Shown here: positions 47,181 to 58,984 of the stretch, one piece after another
Numbering within the stretch: position 1 is the stretch's first letter
How the letters are laid out: every line of letters begins with the position of its first letter
DNA from: Papaver somniferum
Taxonomy: Eukaryota; Streptophyta; Magnoliopsida; Ranunculales; Papaveraceae
Direction of reading: 5' to 3'
Length of the DNA stretch: 64,000 bases
Assembly: GCF_003573695.1 (NCBI RefSeq)
Contig: NC_039359.1
Location: 140,575,112 to 140,639,111 of the forward strand
Translations under genes and position numbers: made by a program
The notes under the pieces: generated by a model
Database searches by the model: none
Told to the model about the DNA's origin: nothing
The model's input: only the letters and a program-made list of their open reading frames with translations

Positions 47181-49204
47181 GTACCATCTCCTTATTGTTC
47201 ACCATCGGTGACTGTCTTCGACGAAGAAGATATGATCTGCTCTTGTTCAGATTCTTGTTCATTTATCATGTTAACATCCCTTGTTATCACCTGCAATATT
47301 AAGATACCTAAGTTATTTTATTTTTCATCTTCCTGTGTCAAAACCTAATGCTGTAAAAATCAAAAACTTCTGAAAGAATAAAAAGAACTGGCCAATTCAT
47401 CAACCAAACATTAACTTGAAATGATGAAACCAAATCTGGTTCCATCAAAAGAATGATGGAACCAAATCTGGTTTCATCAAAAAAATGATGAAATGTATAA
47501 GAAAATTGTAATATATGCGAGTAATTCAATTGTTACTAAGAAAAATCAAATCTATCTTTGTACCAGTTGTTGTTCCCTGTCCTCGGCATCATATTTTGCC
47601 AGCAGTGATTCTTCTTCTTTAGAAAGAACATATGTAGTATTGGTCCTAAGCTTTTCAATCAATGCTCGCGCAAATTGGTATTTGTCTTTGAAGGAGTTAG
47701 CTTCACTGCTAGCAACAACATTTTCTTCATCTTGCACTTTAGCCGGCACTTCATTTTCTTCATCTGGCACAACAATTTCCACTTCATCTACGGGATCAGC
47801 CAAGCGCATTTCTGATTCGTCATACTGAAGCAAGAATGATCCCTTTCGGTGACCAATATTCTCCTGCAGTACACAAGAAAAATTGGTTTCATCTAAAAAA
47901 TTTGATAAATCCAAAACTGGTTTCATCAAAAAAGTAAATCTGAACAAGAAAATATTTACCAAAATTCGTTTAAAATAAAACAGACGACATACCAAGCAAA
48001 GCATTTTTAATGGTAACAAGTAATGGTAAGAACTCATAGAAATAATCTAATAAAACCCTCGAAGATTTCGAATATTGTCTAACAAAAATATCAAATAAAA
48101 CCCTCGAAGTTATCTAAGAAACAAAAATTCAGCTAGAATTTTTGATGAAACCAAAATTGGTTCTATCAGAAAAGTAAATCTTCTAAGTAAATATTTACCT
48201 TAGACCAAAGTTCTGTTTTTTCTTCAAGATTCTCGAAGTTAGACAATACTTGTTGACAGATGTTGCTAAGGTTCCATCTAGCAAACCTCAGATACTTGTC
48301 TAGCCCATGCTTTCTTTGTGCGATCTTTGTCATCTCTGCCAACCAATACTGCAAAAAAAAAAAAACAACCAATATTCAAATTAATAATCAAAAACAAGTC
48401 GCTTATTATTCAACAACCAATATTGAAAAAAATACTTAACTTATGAAAAAAAATCTTAACTTACCAGAGGGTATATTACACAACCAACAACATTTTCTAC
48501 GTCTGTTTTGTTTGTCATTATCGAATCAAGTACATAGTCATGGAAGACTTCCGGCCAGCACACCTTGTTCATATCAAACACCATATACAAGTACTTTTCT
48601 GCGAGAGTCTGCCCACATTTTTTAGGGACAAATACTGAAACCAACAGAAACATTACGAAAAACTTGACAAAGTCATCCGCTCTGGTTTCATCATTTGCGG
48701 CTTCCAGCATACGCTTTTCAATATCGATTATTTTCGTCTTTTTATTTCCAGCAAAATAATTAGCCACAAAGACGTTAACCTTTTTAACCAGATCTTCATC
48801 AATGTTGTCTGCTTCTACATAATTCACCATTTGGAAACCAAAAGTCACAGCAAAATGTTCTGGAATTGTCCGCAAAGTCATTTTCCTTGATCTTGCTAAT
48901 TTGAAACAATACGGGAGCTTACCATCAAGTCTGTTTTCAATTGTACTTAAAAACATTATTACTGCTTTTGTCTTTTTGATGAGCTCATCTTTGTTCATTA
49001 CGCCATCATAGAACGGCTCAAAGAAACGCCAGAAAGGACATGATTTAAGAGCTTTCAAATGCAGTTGCTTGTTTTTTTATCAACGCCTTAATTTTCACTG
49101 CTAGCTCGCACAAATGATGCAATGAGCACCTGTATGGTTCCTTATCTCTTTTTTTACCTATTGTGAAACCAAAATTAAACCATAAGAGAATAATAAATAA
49201 TAAT

Positions 49205-49644
49205 GATGAAACCATAAGACATACACTTGTAATGATGAAACCATAAGCACGAACAAAGTGATGAAACCATAAGCATAATTGAAACTTGTATGAAACCATA
49301 AGATTACGTAACATAACGCCAATCTCCACAGTTTGAATTCAAATCAACAGCCAATAACAACTCTAGAAGTAAACCAATAACTAAAAATGATGAAACCAAT
49401 TTTGGGTTTCATCGCAAATCTGTTACATCATTCTTGCAGACCTAAACCTAACAAATGAAAAGTGATGAAACCAAAAATGGTTTCATCAAAAAGACCATAT
49501 TATTATGATGTAACAGATTAACAATTGGTGGAACCAATTTACCAATTGGTTGTAAAATGATGAAACCCAGAATGGTTTCATAAAAAAAAAACAGATTATA
49601 CTTTGGTTTCATCAAATAAACAACAAATGAAATATGGTTTCATC
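49205..49644. repeat. Cluster of GATGAAAC/GTTTCATC motifs in intron 1 of the Ulp1-like gene
   Basis: Ten exact copies in 440 bp (starts at 49205, 49234, 49260, 49389, 49406, 49464, 49480, 49559, 49606, 49637), many arranged head to head around four to nine A/T bases, for example 49464-49487. Confidence 0.9.
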
Positions 49645-50059
49645 AAATAGAAAAAAAAAAATCTGGTTGCATCAAATATACAAACAATTGAAATCTGTTT
49701 TCATTTGGTTACATCAAACAAACTGAAACCTAAACCTAAACCAAAGATACGATGTAACCAAATGAAAAATAGAACCTAACCTAAGAAATGAAACCTAAAA
49801 GCAAACAGAAAACCAACCCAGAAATCAAATGAAACCTAATAATCTTTTGAATTCAAACTCGAAATCAACTTGAAAGCAAATTCGGTTTCTTACCTTTAGG
49901 AGATGGTTTCGCTATTTTCTTTAGCTTTTCATCTTTCTTTTTCGCCTGTTGATTTTGTTTCTTCGCCATTTGTGGTTGAAAAATTAGGTCAGATTTTGTA
50001 GAAGTGGTTGAAGTACGCAATCATAGAATAAGAGAAGAAGGTAAAATCGAGAAGATGAT

Positions 50060-50184
50060 GACGAATACAGATTGATTTTGAACGATTTTGGCTTAGGGAT
50101 GAGCAGATTGATTTTGAACGAATACATGAGCGGATTGATTTTTGAACGAATACAGATTGATTTTGAACGAATACAGGAGCGGAG
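50060..50184. repeat. Degenerate tandem repeat near the right MULE end
   Basis: About five copies of GATTGATTTTGAACGA with spacers such as ATACAGGAGCG. It may be a subterminal transposase-binding array, or simply slippage. Confidence 0.7.
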
Positions 50185-50377
50185 GTTTTAAGAAATTTTG
50201 TCCGTTACGCAGGTTGTAAAGTAATAAATTAGTGGGTCGTTTTCTTTCTCAGTTTCTTTTGGGTTGAATTAGGGGAGGATAGTGTAGACAGTTTATGATA
50301 TTTGGGGTTTTTGTATCACTTTTGTTTGGATGGGTTATAACCCCAAAGGGGTTTTAACCCGTGGACCGTTTATACAA

Positions 50378-50475
50378 TCACAAAACTTGATTCTCAAGAT
50401 AATTCATAATATAACTCTCACAACTTAAAAGTGAGTATCTCCTAAATATAGACTCTAATATATTATTTCCTATTA
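50378..50475 (-). repeat. 5' LTR of the small LTR element, part 2
   Basis: Collinear with 39467-39564. Followed by the TGTCT target copy. Confidence 0.9.
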
Positions 50476-50480
50476 TGTCT

Positions 50481-52594
50481 GCTGGCCTCTTCAAGACTTT
50501 GTTGCCTATAACCTATTATTCTTTGACCGGTGGAAGTTTGTTTTATATGTTTATGATTTTTAAACCTTGCTTTCTTTCTTAATGAATTCTTACCGATCAA
50601 ACAATAAAAACATATTAGCCCACGAGAGAATAGCAAGATCTCGTGGAAATAATTAACATCAGCTATATCTTGAAAATAGTTTACTGGTCGTTCCTTTAGG
50701 CCTGACTAGGTGGTTTCTCCTATAATCAGATGACCTCCTAGTAGAGCTACAGCCTGGGTGATTTTAACTATTCCCACGGGTTGTCTGTAAACTAGACACG
50801 GCAATAGGTAGCATGACAAAACAGGTCGCGGTATGAGGATTGTGTGAAAGTTTTTTTTTTTCACGTAAAAACTCGCCGAAAAATCATTTCATGAGAATAG
50901 GAGAAGGTGATGAAGTGGACACAAAAAAACAAAAAAACTGCGTGTATATTTCATACTACTTCGATTTCACTGAAATAGACAATAACAAGAAAGCGAAAGA
51001 CCCATATATTATGAACCTAGTATTATGTATTTCAACTTATTAATATGGATGCAGTAGGGAACTTTAGTATTTTATCCTTTCATTGCGCGCTACATCGTTC
51101 ATCCTATAGAGATGATTACAAAATGTCCTATAGAAAGATGGAATTTTCTTGTGGTTCAAAGTATGCCACCACATTGATATAACATTTGATTTTTGGGTGT
51201 TTAGTTAGGATCCATTATGTTCATCTGTTACTTCAGTAGAACTTAATTTCTTCCCTTTGTGATCCTTGAAAACAATGTTGATATTTGATTGGCATGTCTG
51301 CCTGCTTGTTGTACTTCAACAAAACTTAATTAGGTTGTGTTTGTTGCTAAAAGAATTTGATTGGCATGTCTGCCTGCTTCTTGTACTTCTTCAGCAGAAC
51401 TTAATTAATTTGTTGCTAAAAATAGGGTTAAGTTAGTCGTTTTTTTGGTTTCATATTCGATGCTGCCTTGTTGTACTTCACCAGAACTTAATTAGGTTGT
51501 GTTTGTTGCTAAAAGAAGGGTTAAGTAGTCCCTTTTTTTGTTTGATTTTTTTTTGATTTATTAATGTTTGATGTGGAGATTGATTGATTGATTACAGGAT
51601 CTTTATATTTAATTTGATAATATTAATATTGATTATGGAGTTGTTGTGCCCATGCAAATAAATACTTAAAAGATCATGCGGCTAAACTTTCTTTTTTCTA
51701 ATTAAAAAAAAAATGTTAACTCGCGGGTCCTCGCCGTTGGATTGTATATATCATCTTCAGATCGGATTACTAAAGATACTATCATTACCCACTAAACTTT
51801 ATAATATTTTTATAATGGTACCCTCTCGTAAACTAAGAGATATCACATCATCGTTTTCTTCTTCCCCTTTTCAGTATGCTGTATCTTTTTTTTTGTCTTT
51901 TTTGAGGCATCCCCTTCTATGTATTGATGCATTTTTCATATTTATTTTTAGCAGATCACTTACTTTATTTCAATCGATATGAAGTTCATTAATAAAATCA
52001 CTTGAATTTAGTACTATATATCCTGTTTCATCGTATGGTTAGGTAGTCGAGTCGGTGGTCATATAGAGCTGTAAATTTGAAAAAATGGCAAAAATGGTTA
52101 ATCCTTGCAGAATTAAATCTTTTAGAGTTAATCATAACATGCACATAAACAACCGTTTCTGATTCTTTCACTAACTGGTACAACAAGTGAGATTACCAAA
52201 ATTCTTTATTCAAAATTCTGTTTGAATGCAGTAGACAATTTATTTGATCATAATCATGGGGATCAACACTCTTACATTTAGATCAAGATAGTTCTGCTGA
52301 TGCAGTTGGTGGTGTTCTTCCTTGAAGACGTAAAAAAAATCAATATTTAGCATTGTGCAAGCATATATTTTTTTTTTTTGAGAGCTATAACACAAGTTAA
52401 TAATCTTCTTTGAAATAGCAGTACACGACTTGAATCATAACTGCATCCGAATGGAAAGAAGGAATCCTTCTTCTAAAATAGAGGACCGAAAATGAAACAA
52501 ATATAAAACTTATGGTTGTCCGAAGAATAAAATAATCCGGATCTATAAAGCTGTCAAATTCATCCAACGGCACGTAGGTGCGAGTTCATTTTTC
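50481..52594. other. Non-coding, AT-rich region
   Basis: No gene was recognised. An imperfect tandem repeat lies at 51288-51545. Confidence 0.5.
51288..51545. repeat. Imperfect tandem repeat of about 75-110 bp, three copies
   Basis: Each copy holds TGCCTGCTT/TGCCTTG, TTGTACTTC, AGAACTTAATTA and TTTGTTGCTAAAA in the same order. Confidence 0.75.
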
Positions 52595-52618
52595 CTATCA
52601 CGCGACCGCGCGTGATAG
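52595..52618. repeat. Perfect 10-bp inverted repeat with 4-base loop
   Basis: CTATCACGCG and CGCGTGATAG around ACCG, GC-rich in an AT-rich setting, about 30-50 bp outside the LINE 3' end. Confidence 0.9.
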
Positions 52619-52676
52619 CACGACTCGCATAATTTTACGTTGGCCATTTTTTTTATAAGAAAAAGAGTCTAAGCAG

Positions 52677-55600
52677 CTATAAAGTTTGCCCACTCACGGT
52701 TACATCTAGGATGATGCCTGTGTTGACTCGAGCGCCAGACTCATCCCTCAAAAGGACATTAATGTTATTACAGTGATCCAAATCATAGGAGTTTGTAGGA
52801 ATCTGTAAAGCATGCAAGATAGTAATTAAATTTGTTCCTTTCCAGGTAGAGTCTGAGAAGAGGAGGGACTGTCTGTCCAGATTAGTGGCTGCTCTGTTCT
52901 GTTGAACTGTCACTTTGGATAGCTTCCCGAGCACAAAATTAATTTGATGATTGTTGTGATAACTGCCTTGTTGTTTTGGACATCCTCTTGTGAAACGTTG
53001 TTGTACTTCCTCCTGGTAATACTCTTGTATGCCTTGAATTGTTACTTCAGATTCAGCAGCGAAGTTGATGTTGGCTTGCTGCATGGTTTTTCCCCAGGTC
53101 AGTGCTAGTTGAGCTCCTCTGCTGGATCGCTTTGTTCTGCTGATTCCATTGGAATAGTCTTTGAAGTTTCTGATGCCCACACGTTTACCTGTGAAAGACA
53201 TGGCAATAAGAGAGTAGTTAGTGTAAGATTGGGCATCACTAGTAGCTTGGTAAAGATCTGCAGGATCAATATGTAGCCTAATAGTGATTCCAAATTTATC
53301 AGAAGTGTGATTGTGAGGAGTATAGTTTCCAGAAGGAGAATTTGTGTTGTTTTTTCGATAGTATAGATTATTCAGGATGTGCCCTGGCTTATGGTGGATC
53401 CTGGTATGGCTACAGAGGTGTTGAGTAATATCCATATCAGTAGCACACGCTGTTGGAGTGATTTTCCTGAAAACCCAGTCGCATCTGGCTTTCCATATGA
53501 ACCAACATGTAGTGGCAAATGTTTCATTCCAGCTAGCCGTGTTGTTGTCAGCTTGGAACCAGTTGTTTAGCCAATCATGGAAATTATTGTACTGAGTGAA
53601 GATATTATGGTTTTGGCCAAACAGTTTTCTCCAAACATCTGAAGCAGCAGGGCAGGAGAGAAGAACATGAGTTATATCTTCAGCACCATTTTTGCAATAG
53701 GTGCATAAAGGATCAATGTAACTCAAAATTCTAGATGACTTAGCATTAGTTGGTATAGGATGCCATGAGCACATTTCCAGATGAAGAGCTGAATGGCAGG
53801 GTTTGTATCAAGACCCCAGATTTGAATCCAAGGGGAAGTTGGACTATCTGAGGTATATTTAACTTGGATCTGCTTATCATAAAGTGATTTGACTGAAAAC
53901 TTGTTGTTTTTGGTGAGGGACCATCTGATTTCATCATGTTTAGCCATGAAGTGAGGTGTTTGAATAATTATGTTTTGAATATCAGGTGAGAACCATTGGT
54001 TTATAATGTTGATATCCCAATCTCCATGGGTATTTAAGAGATGGTTAACAGATATGAGATTCTCTGGGCAGAGGCTTTGTTTTAGAAGTCTCCCTGGGAG
54101 GTTTGTGACCCATCTGTCTTCCCAAATATGTATGTTCACTCCATTTCCCACCTTCCAAATGTAATATTGTTGGAGAAGAGCTATGCCTTACAGAATTCCT
54201 TTCCAGATCCAAGAGTTTGTGGCCTTTGGTTTGGTATCTAATCTTATGACTTCAGTGTTGGGATAGTGGGATGCCTTCATAGTACTGCTCCATAGGGAGT
54301 CTGGCTCTGAGACAAGTCTCCAAGCAATTTTAGTAAGCTTAGCCATATTGAATATTTCCATGTTTTTGAATCCTAGACTTCCTAATTCTTTGGGCTTGTT
54401 TACTGCATCCCAAGCAAAGTAATAGACTCCTTTGGATTTGTCTTGTTCTTTATTCCAGAAAAAGTCTCTTTGAATGGCATTGATCTCATTGCAGATGCTT
54501 TTTGGAATTTTGAAGCAGTTCATCTGATATATACTAGTTGTGGAAGTGACAGACTGAATCATTGTCATTTTTCCAGCAGTAGAGAGAGTTGTTTTCCATC
54601 CAGCAAATCTGAATTTAAGCTTGTCAACACAAGGCTTGAAAGCTTGGATCTTGCTTTTTGTGGTGAATAGAGGGAAACCCAGATACTTGTCTGTTGGATT
54701 AATCCTTTGAACCTTCAAAGTATTACTGATGTTATCATCAATGTCCGGGGCAGTGTTCTTGCTGAAGAAGATACCAGATTTTAAGAAGTTTATCAACTGT
54801 CCAGAGGATTGACCAAATTCCTTAAAAATCTGAATGAGATTATTGCATTCCTGAAGATTAGCTTTGCAGAATATCATGCAGTCATCAGCAAAGAGCAGGT
54901 GATTTATAGCCGGTGCATCCTTGCAAATCTGGATACCATGAATTTGTTGATGAGTTTCAACATGGGTTAGATACCTGGATAGGGCTTCCATACAGAATAA
55001 GAATAGATAGGGGGATAAGGGGTCCCCTTGTCTTAGCCCCCTAGAGGGTTTGAAGAATTTTCCTGGAGATCCATTGTACAACACATCCATACTTGTAGTG
55101 GAAATGCATTGAAATATCAGGTTGCACCAATGAGAGCTGAATCCCATCTGAGATAAAACCTGAAGAATAATGTCCCAATTGACTCTATCAAATGCCTTTG
55201 CCATATCAATTTTAATTCCCATTGTGCCATTGTTTCATTTTTTTCCTCTTCTAGTATTCATGTGGTGAATAATTTCATGAACTATGGCTATGTTGTCAGA
55301 TAGTTGCCTTCCATGGATGAAAGAAGATTGAAAAGGAGATATTAATTTTGGTAAAAGAGGTTTTAGTCTTTGGGCAATGAGTTTTGATATGATTTTGTAA
55401 GTAGTGTTACACAGGGATATTGGTCTGAATTGAGCTGGTGTGATAGGTTTTTCAGTTTTGGGAATGAGGGATATAAAGGTGGAGTTCATTTCTTTGAGGA
55501 TATGCCCAGTTGCGAAGAAGCTTTGAACCATGCGGATGATGTCTTCTTCTACAATGTCCCAGTTGGCTTGAAAAAAGTTTGGGGGGAAGCCATTAGGACC

Positions 55601-57078
55601 TGGAGCTTTGTCACCAATCATGCTGAAGAGAATGTTTTTGATTTCAATGGGTTCAGGTGTTCTGATAAGGTTCTGATTCTCTTGGGTAGTAATTGGGGTG
55701 GGTATGAGCTTTATAATGAAGGGGTTGATATTGATGGGTTCTTCAGTGGCCATCTTGGCAAAATGATTGGTGAAAGTTTGGGTAATCTCAGCAGTATCAT
55801 GGATCCAAGTACCATCTTCATGTTGGATAGAATCAATCCTATTCCTCCTATATCTTTTCTTAGCAGCAATGTGGAAGTGTCCTGTATTTTTATCTCCAAG
55901 CTTGATATGTAGGTCTATGCTCTTGGTCTTCCAGAAAGATTCTTGCACATGTTGCCAATGTGCCACCTGAATTCTTTCTTTCTTTAGCTCTGGTCCTCTA
56001 GATGAAGTAAACTGATTTTTTGTTATCCAATCCAGATGTTTGATACAATCTTCTAAATTAGTTTTGATGTTGCCATAGACTTCCTTATTCCACTTCTTTA
56101 TCTTGACTTTGATGTCTCTTAATTTCCTTGTTATTTTTATGGCTATAGATCCTTTATGAGTTATCTTCCAGCAGTCGGCTATAATGCTTTTGCAGTCTTC
56201 ATGATCAAGCCAGGGACCAAAGAATCTGAAGGGGATTTGACCATGTCTCCATCTAGGATTGGTATTGAGAATGATTGGGTTATGATCAGAGCCTAAGGCA
56301 GTGTGGTTTGAGATGGTGGTATTTGGGTGGTTGTCTAGCCAAGCTTCATTAGCTAGGCCTCTATCTAGTCTTTGTTCTGTGACTGAGTACCAGATCTCTT
56401 GTTAGTCCAAGTGAAAGGGCATTCAGTGTAGCTTAGATCAGAGAGATTTGCTTCTTCTATCTTATTTAGGAAAATATCAGCTTCGGCTTGATTGATGGGA
56501 TGTTGTCTAAATTTTTCATGATCACGAAGGACAAAGTTGTAATCTCCCATAATCAACCAAGGTAAGGAGTTAGTAGCAAAGGTTTTTTCAATCATACTCC
56601 AAGAGTGTAATTTATCATTAGTAGTAAAGGGACTCCCATAATAACCAGTAAATAGCCAAGGTTCACCATGTAAAGGTTTTATGATGGCATTGATATGATG
56701 GTCAGAGAAATCCTCAATGGTGACATCTAGGTTGGTTTTCCAAGCAAGAACTAGTCCTCCAGTTGTTTTAGATTTTCCCTTTGGTTCTACAAACCAGAAA
56801 TTAGTGACTCCTATATTTCCTAGGAGTTTTTTTAGATTTTTAGATTGTTGTTTGGTCTCAGATAAGAAGATTATTTCTGGATTATGTTTATTTAGCATGC
56901 TGTCTAGGTATCTAATAGTGTCATCTTGTCCTAATCCTTGACAATTCCAAGCTATGACAGAGTAAAATTTCCAAAAATAAGATATAATAGGATATGAGAA
57001 AATGATGATTTTGTAACCTAGGAATGAGTAAGATATCCTAGCAAAGTAACTGACAGTTAACCAAAGGTCAATCCTCAT
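52677..57078 (-). pseudogene. LINE ORF2: endonuclease, reverse transcriptase, RNase H-like
   Basis: In several frames, from the 5' side: an AP-like endonuclease (57078-56365: AWNCQGLGQDD, FLSETK, GDYNF); a linker continuing in another frame after 56365; RT (55966-54188) with KAPGPNGFPPNFF, KIDMAKAFDRVNW, RQGDPLSPYLF and a FADDCMIF catalytic motif; a zf-RVT region (54151-53500) with CTYCKNGAEDITHVLLSC; and a C-terminal RNase H-like segment with its acidic residues largely lost. Breaks lie near 56365, 55235, 54188 and 53760. The product would nick target DNA and prime reverse transcription. Confidence 0.85.
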
Positions 57079-57108
57079 AGTTAAGATGTTGTGAGTGTAA
57101 TTATATAA

Positions 57109-58185
57109 CTAGATTATGATGTCAGTTACCTGGTTGTTTGTCGGCAAATTATCTCCCTCCAGATTGCGAGTAGTAATGCTTGATAGTTGTTCCTCATCCA
57201 TTGTTTGCTGGTTGTTGTACCTCTTAGCTGAGTGGTATGCATTCCACTGCATTGTTTGGTCCTCTGGCTCATACAGTTTACGTTTAGGATCCACAAGGTG
57301 GGGGTGTTGATCAACATCGACAACTTTTAATTTTAGATCATTTCTTCTCCTCTCCCATAATAATCTTTTTTCTCTGGAGTGATCCTCCATCATCTGCTGT
57401 TGGATGGCAGCTAAGGTGGGGATGTTTTGGGTTCCACTATTGTTAATTGGTTGGTAAGGTGCAGTGGTTGGGAAGATGGTTGTAGGATCCAGGGTTTCCT
57501 TAGGCTCAGTGGGATTGGCAACATTATTAGATCTCTTTCTTGCTGCAGTCTTAATGTTGGATTTCTTCTTTCCCTGAGAGTCTTTGTTTTTGTAGCTCTC
57601 CATCAGCTTCTTATGTCTTTTTTGACAAGTTAAGGCATCAAGGTTTGAGGTTGGAATTTCTCCAGTGATTGGTTTATCCATCCCAGCTTGAAAAATCAAA
57701 TGTTGTGGTGGACCATCAAGTTCTTCACAGTGATTTATGAGAAGAGTAGTATGTTGTGCTTTCCTCATTTTGATAGCAAATTCTTCAGCTCCAGTTTTAT
57801 CAGTGTAATAATGAAGTAATGGTGGTATGTTTGGGCTAGTTGGGGGAGTGATGGTTTTGTTGGATGATAGGGGAGAATTGGGTGTGGATGGGAACTTGTT
57901 TAGAGGGATGGAAGTGTATTGTTTGACTGGAGTTCTTTGGGAGTTGTCTTCTTCTTCTTCAATGCATAATAGACCAGGGTGATCAAGAGTTCTGCAGACT
58001 TTGCAGAAAGCAATACCAGTGAGAGAATAAGCTAGCTCGAGCCAGTGGGATGTAGATTCATCTTCATAATCATCAATGCCATATTTTAGAGGTTGGGTAA
58101 CATCCACAGTGATCTCCACTTCTAAATTCTTCTCATCCTCATCTCTTCCATAAGGTTTCTTAGATCCTGTTGCATACCGTAAGTG
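57109..58185 (-). pseudogene. LINE ORF1 (gag-like), N-terminally truncated
   Basis: The frame enters from about 58185 without a start codon and stops at 57109. It begins with EVEITVDVTQPLKYG and HWLELAYSLTG, which match the end of the DUF4283 region of plant L1 ORF1 proteins. A CCHC knuckle follows (CKVCRTLDHPGLLC, spacing 2-4-4). The remainder is polar and basic. The product would bind LINE RNA. The N-terminal RNA-binding domain is missing. Confidence 0.8.
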
Positions 58186-58190
58186 ATAGT

Positions 58191-58399
58191 ATTATTTTAT
58201 ATTTAAATTACAATGACAAACTTTTAATTTTATCCTATAATAAATAATTAATTAGAGTAAAAATAAACTTTCCAATAAGAAAATTTATAACATTAATGTT
58301 TTGAAAAGGCTAATTATAAGAAAAAACAACTATATATTTTATTTTTTTTGACACAAAATTGACAATTATAAAATGGTAACTTTTAAGTCTTTTTAAGAG
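58191..58399. other. AT-rich flank of the LINE
   Basis: Nothing was recognised. Confidence 0.4.
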
Positions 58400-58628
58400 G
58401 ATATTAAATGATTAATGGCACGTAGAAGGCTTTCAGGCCTGGCATCAGGTCGGATATCAGGCCGAGCATCATAATTAATTGCAAAGTCCAAGACCGCCCA
58501 ATAAATTAATCCAGGCCAGGCCGGGTGACCCATGACGGGCCATAACAGGCTTTGGGCTACTTCGGGTACAGGCGGGCTCAGACGGGTACGTCCAGACCGA
58601 GTATTTTCGGGTATTATTTACACCCCTA
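58400..58628 (-). mobile_element. hAT-type element end (solo remnant)
   Basis: Ends at 58628 with TTTACACCCCTA, so the minus strand starts TAGGGGTGTAAAT, a very common hAT terminus, followed by ACCCG/GGCCTG-rich subterminal words. No partner terminus was found. Confidence 0.55.
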
Positions 58629-58984
58629 GAGTTAAGAAGATTTTGCATGCGCATGTTACATGTATATATATATTTTTTAATCAAACCAAAATTTCAGTGT
58701 AGGTTTAACGAGAACAAGGATATAAAGATATAAATTTATTATGTGTACAAAGTTTGAATCAACAACCCATAATAAATTTAGATGATAGAACAGTTGCCAG
58801 CTGATAAGAATGATCGACATCTCACCAGCTATTTCCCAACTGAAATCTACTTATGATTGTGAAAATTAAAAGCAACTCTGGCAACTACCAATATAATTAC
58901 AAGTTTTTATTATTAGGCACAGTAACAATTGATTTTCACCATGTGAATCACCAACAATCAGTTACCAGGACCACCGATAAGACA

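Larger units (their letters stand above)
45126..49969 (-). pseudogene. Ulp1-like (C48) cysteine protease gene of the MULE, decayed
   Basis: Read leftwards from ATG 49969. Supported exons are 49969-49894, about 49158-48465, 48348-48199, 47863-47564, 47292 to about 46245, about 46131-45920, 45751-45417 and 45264-45126 (stop TAA). Exon 1 is Lys-rich. Exon 2 resembles the helical region N-terminal to the protease in plant KI/Ulp proteins. Exon 5 carries 117-bp tandem repeats. The last two exons hold the protease core: catalytic His in DVNHWTLL, then YHYNSL (Asn where the catalytic Asp is usual) and, across the last intron, NDCGLHVC with the catalytic Cys. A 1-bp shift near 49075 and in-frame stops in exon 5 (near 47193 and 46520) and exon 6 (near 46072) show decay. 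An active enzyme would remove SUMO-like modifiers. Confidence 0.8.
41275..50368. mobile_element. Mutator-like element with transposase and Ulp1-like gene (KI-MULE type)
   Basis: 9,094 bp, flanked by perfect nine-base copies TTTATACAA (41266-41274 and 50369-50377), the duplication length of Mutator-like elements. The empty site is confirmed by the intact left LTR copy at 39358-39564. The two genes point towards each other: the transposase (42171-44430, plus) and a Ulp1-like protease gene (49969-45126, minus). Ends are not long inverted repeats, but about 100 bp in from each side there is an imperfect inverted match around CAAAAACCCCAA. MULEs that carry Ulp1-like genes (Kaonashi/KI) are an established plant group; membership here is inferred from gene content. 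Confidence 0.92.
39358..50475 (-). mobile_element. Small non-autonomous LTR element with the MULE nested in one LTR
   Basis: LTRs of 207 bp at 39358-39564 and 41166-41274 plus 50378-50475 (the second is interrupted by the MULE at 41275-50368 plus its nine-base target copy). Flanking five-base copies TGTCT lie at 39353-39357 and 50476-50480. A Met-tRNA primer site (41154-41165) abuts the right LTR and a GAGGGAGGG polypurine tract (39565-39576) abuts the left LTR, both on the minus strand, giving the orientation. The internal part is only 1.6 kb and holds no recognisable gag or pol. By size and primer it is a TRIM-like or deleted copia derivative. The LTRs differ at about five positions by eye, suggesting a fairly recent insertion. 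Confidence 0.88.
52640..58190 (-). mobile_element. L1-type LINE, minus orientation, 5' truncated and broken
   Basis: ORF1 (58185-57109) is followed by ORF2 (57078-52677) with endonuclease, reverse transcriptase, zinc-binding and RNase H-like regions in the usual plant L1 order. A short A-rich tail (TTATAAAAAAAATGG on the minus strand) lies near 52650. ORF1 lacks its N-terminal part, so the copy is 5' truncated near 58190. No clear target copies were found. Confidence 0.85.

Noticed and set aside
49205..49644. Regularly repeated GATGAAAC units resembling a CRISPR array
   Set aside because: Units are short, in both orientations and unevenly spaced, without unique spacers of constant length, and the DNA is from a plant.
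55430..55912. 160-codon plus-strand ORF within the LINE
   Set aside because: It is a shadow of the LINE RT on the other strand, which has clear family motifs.
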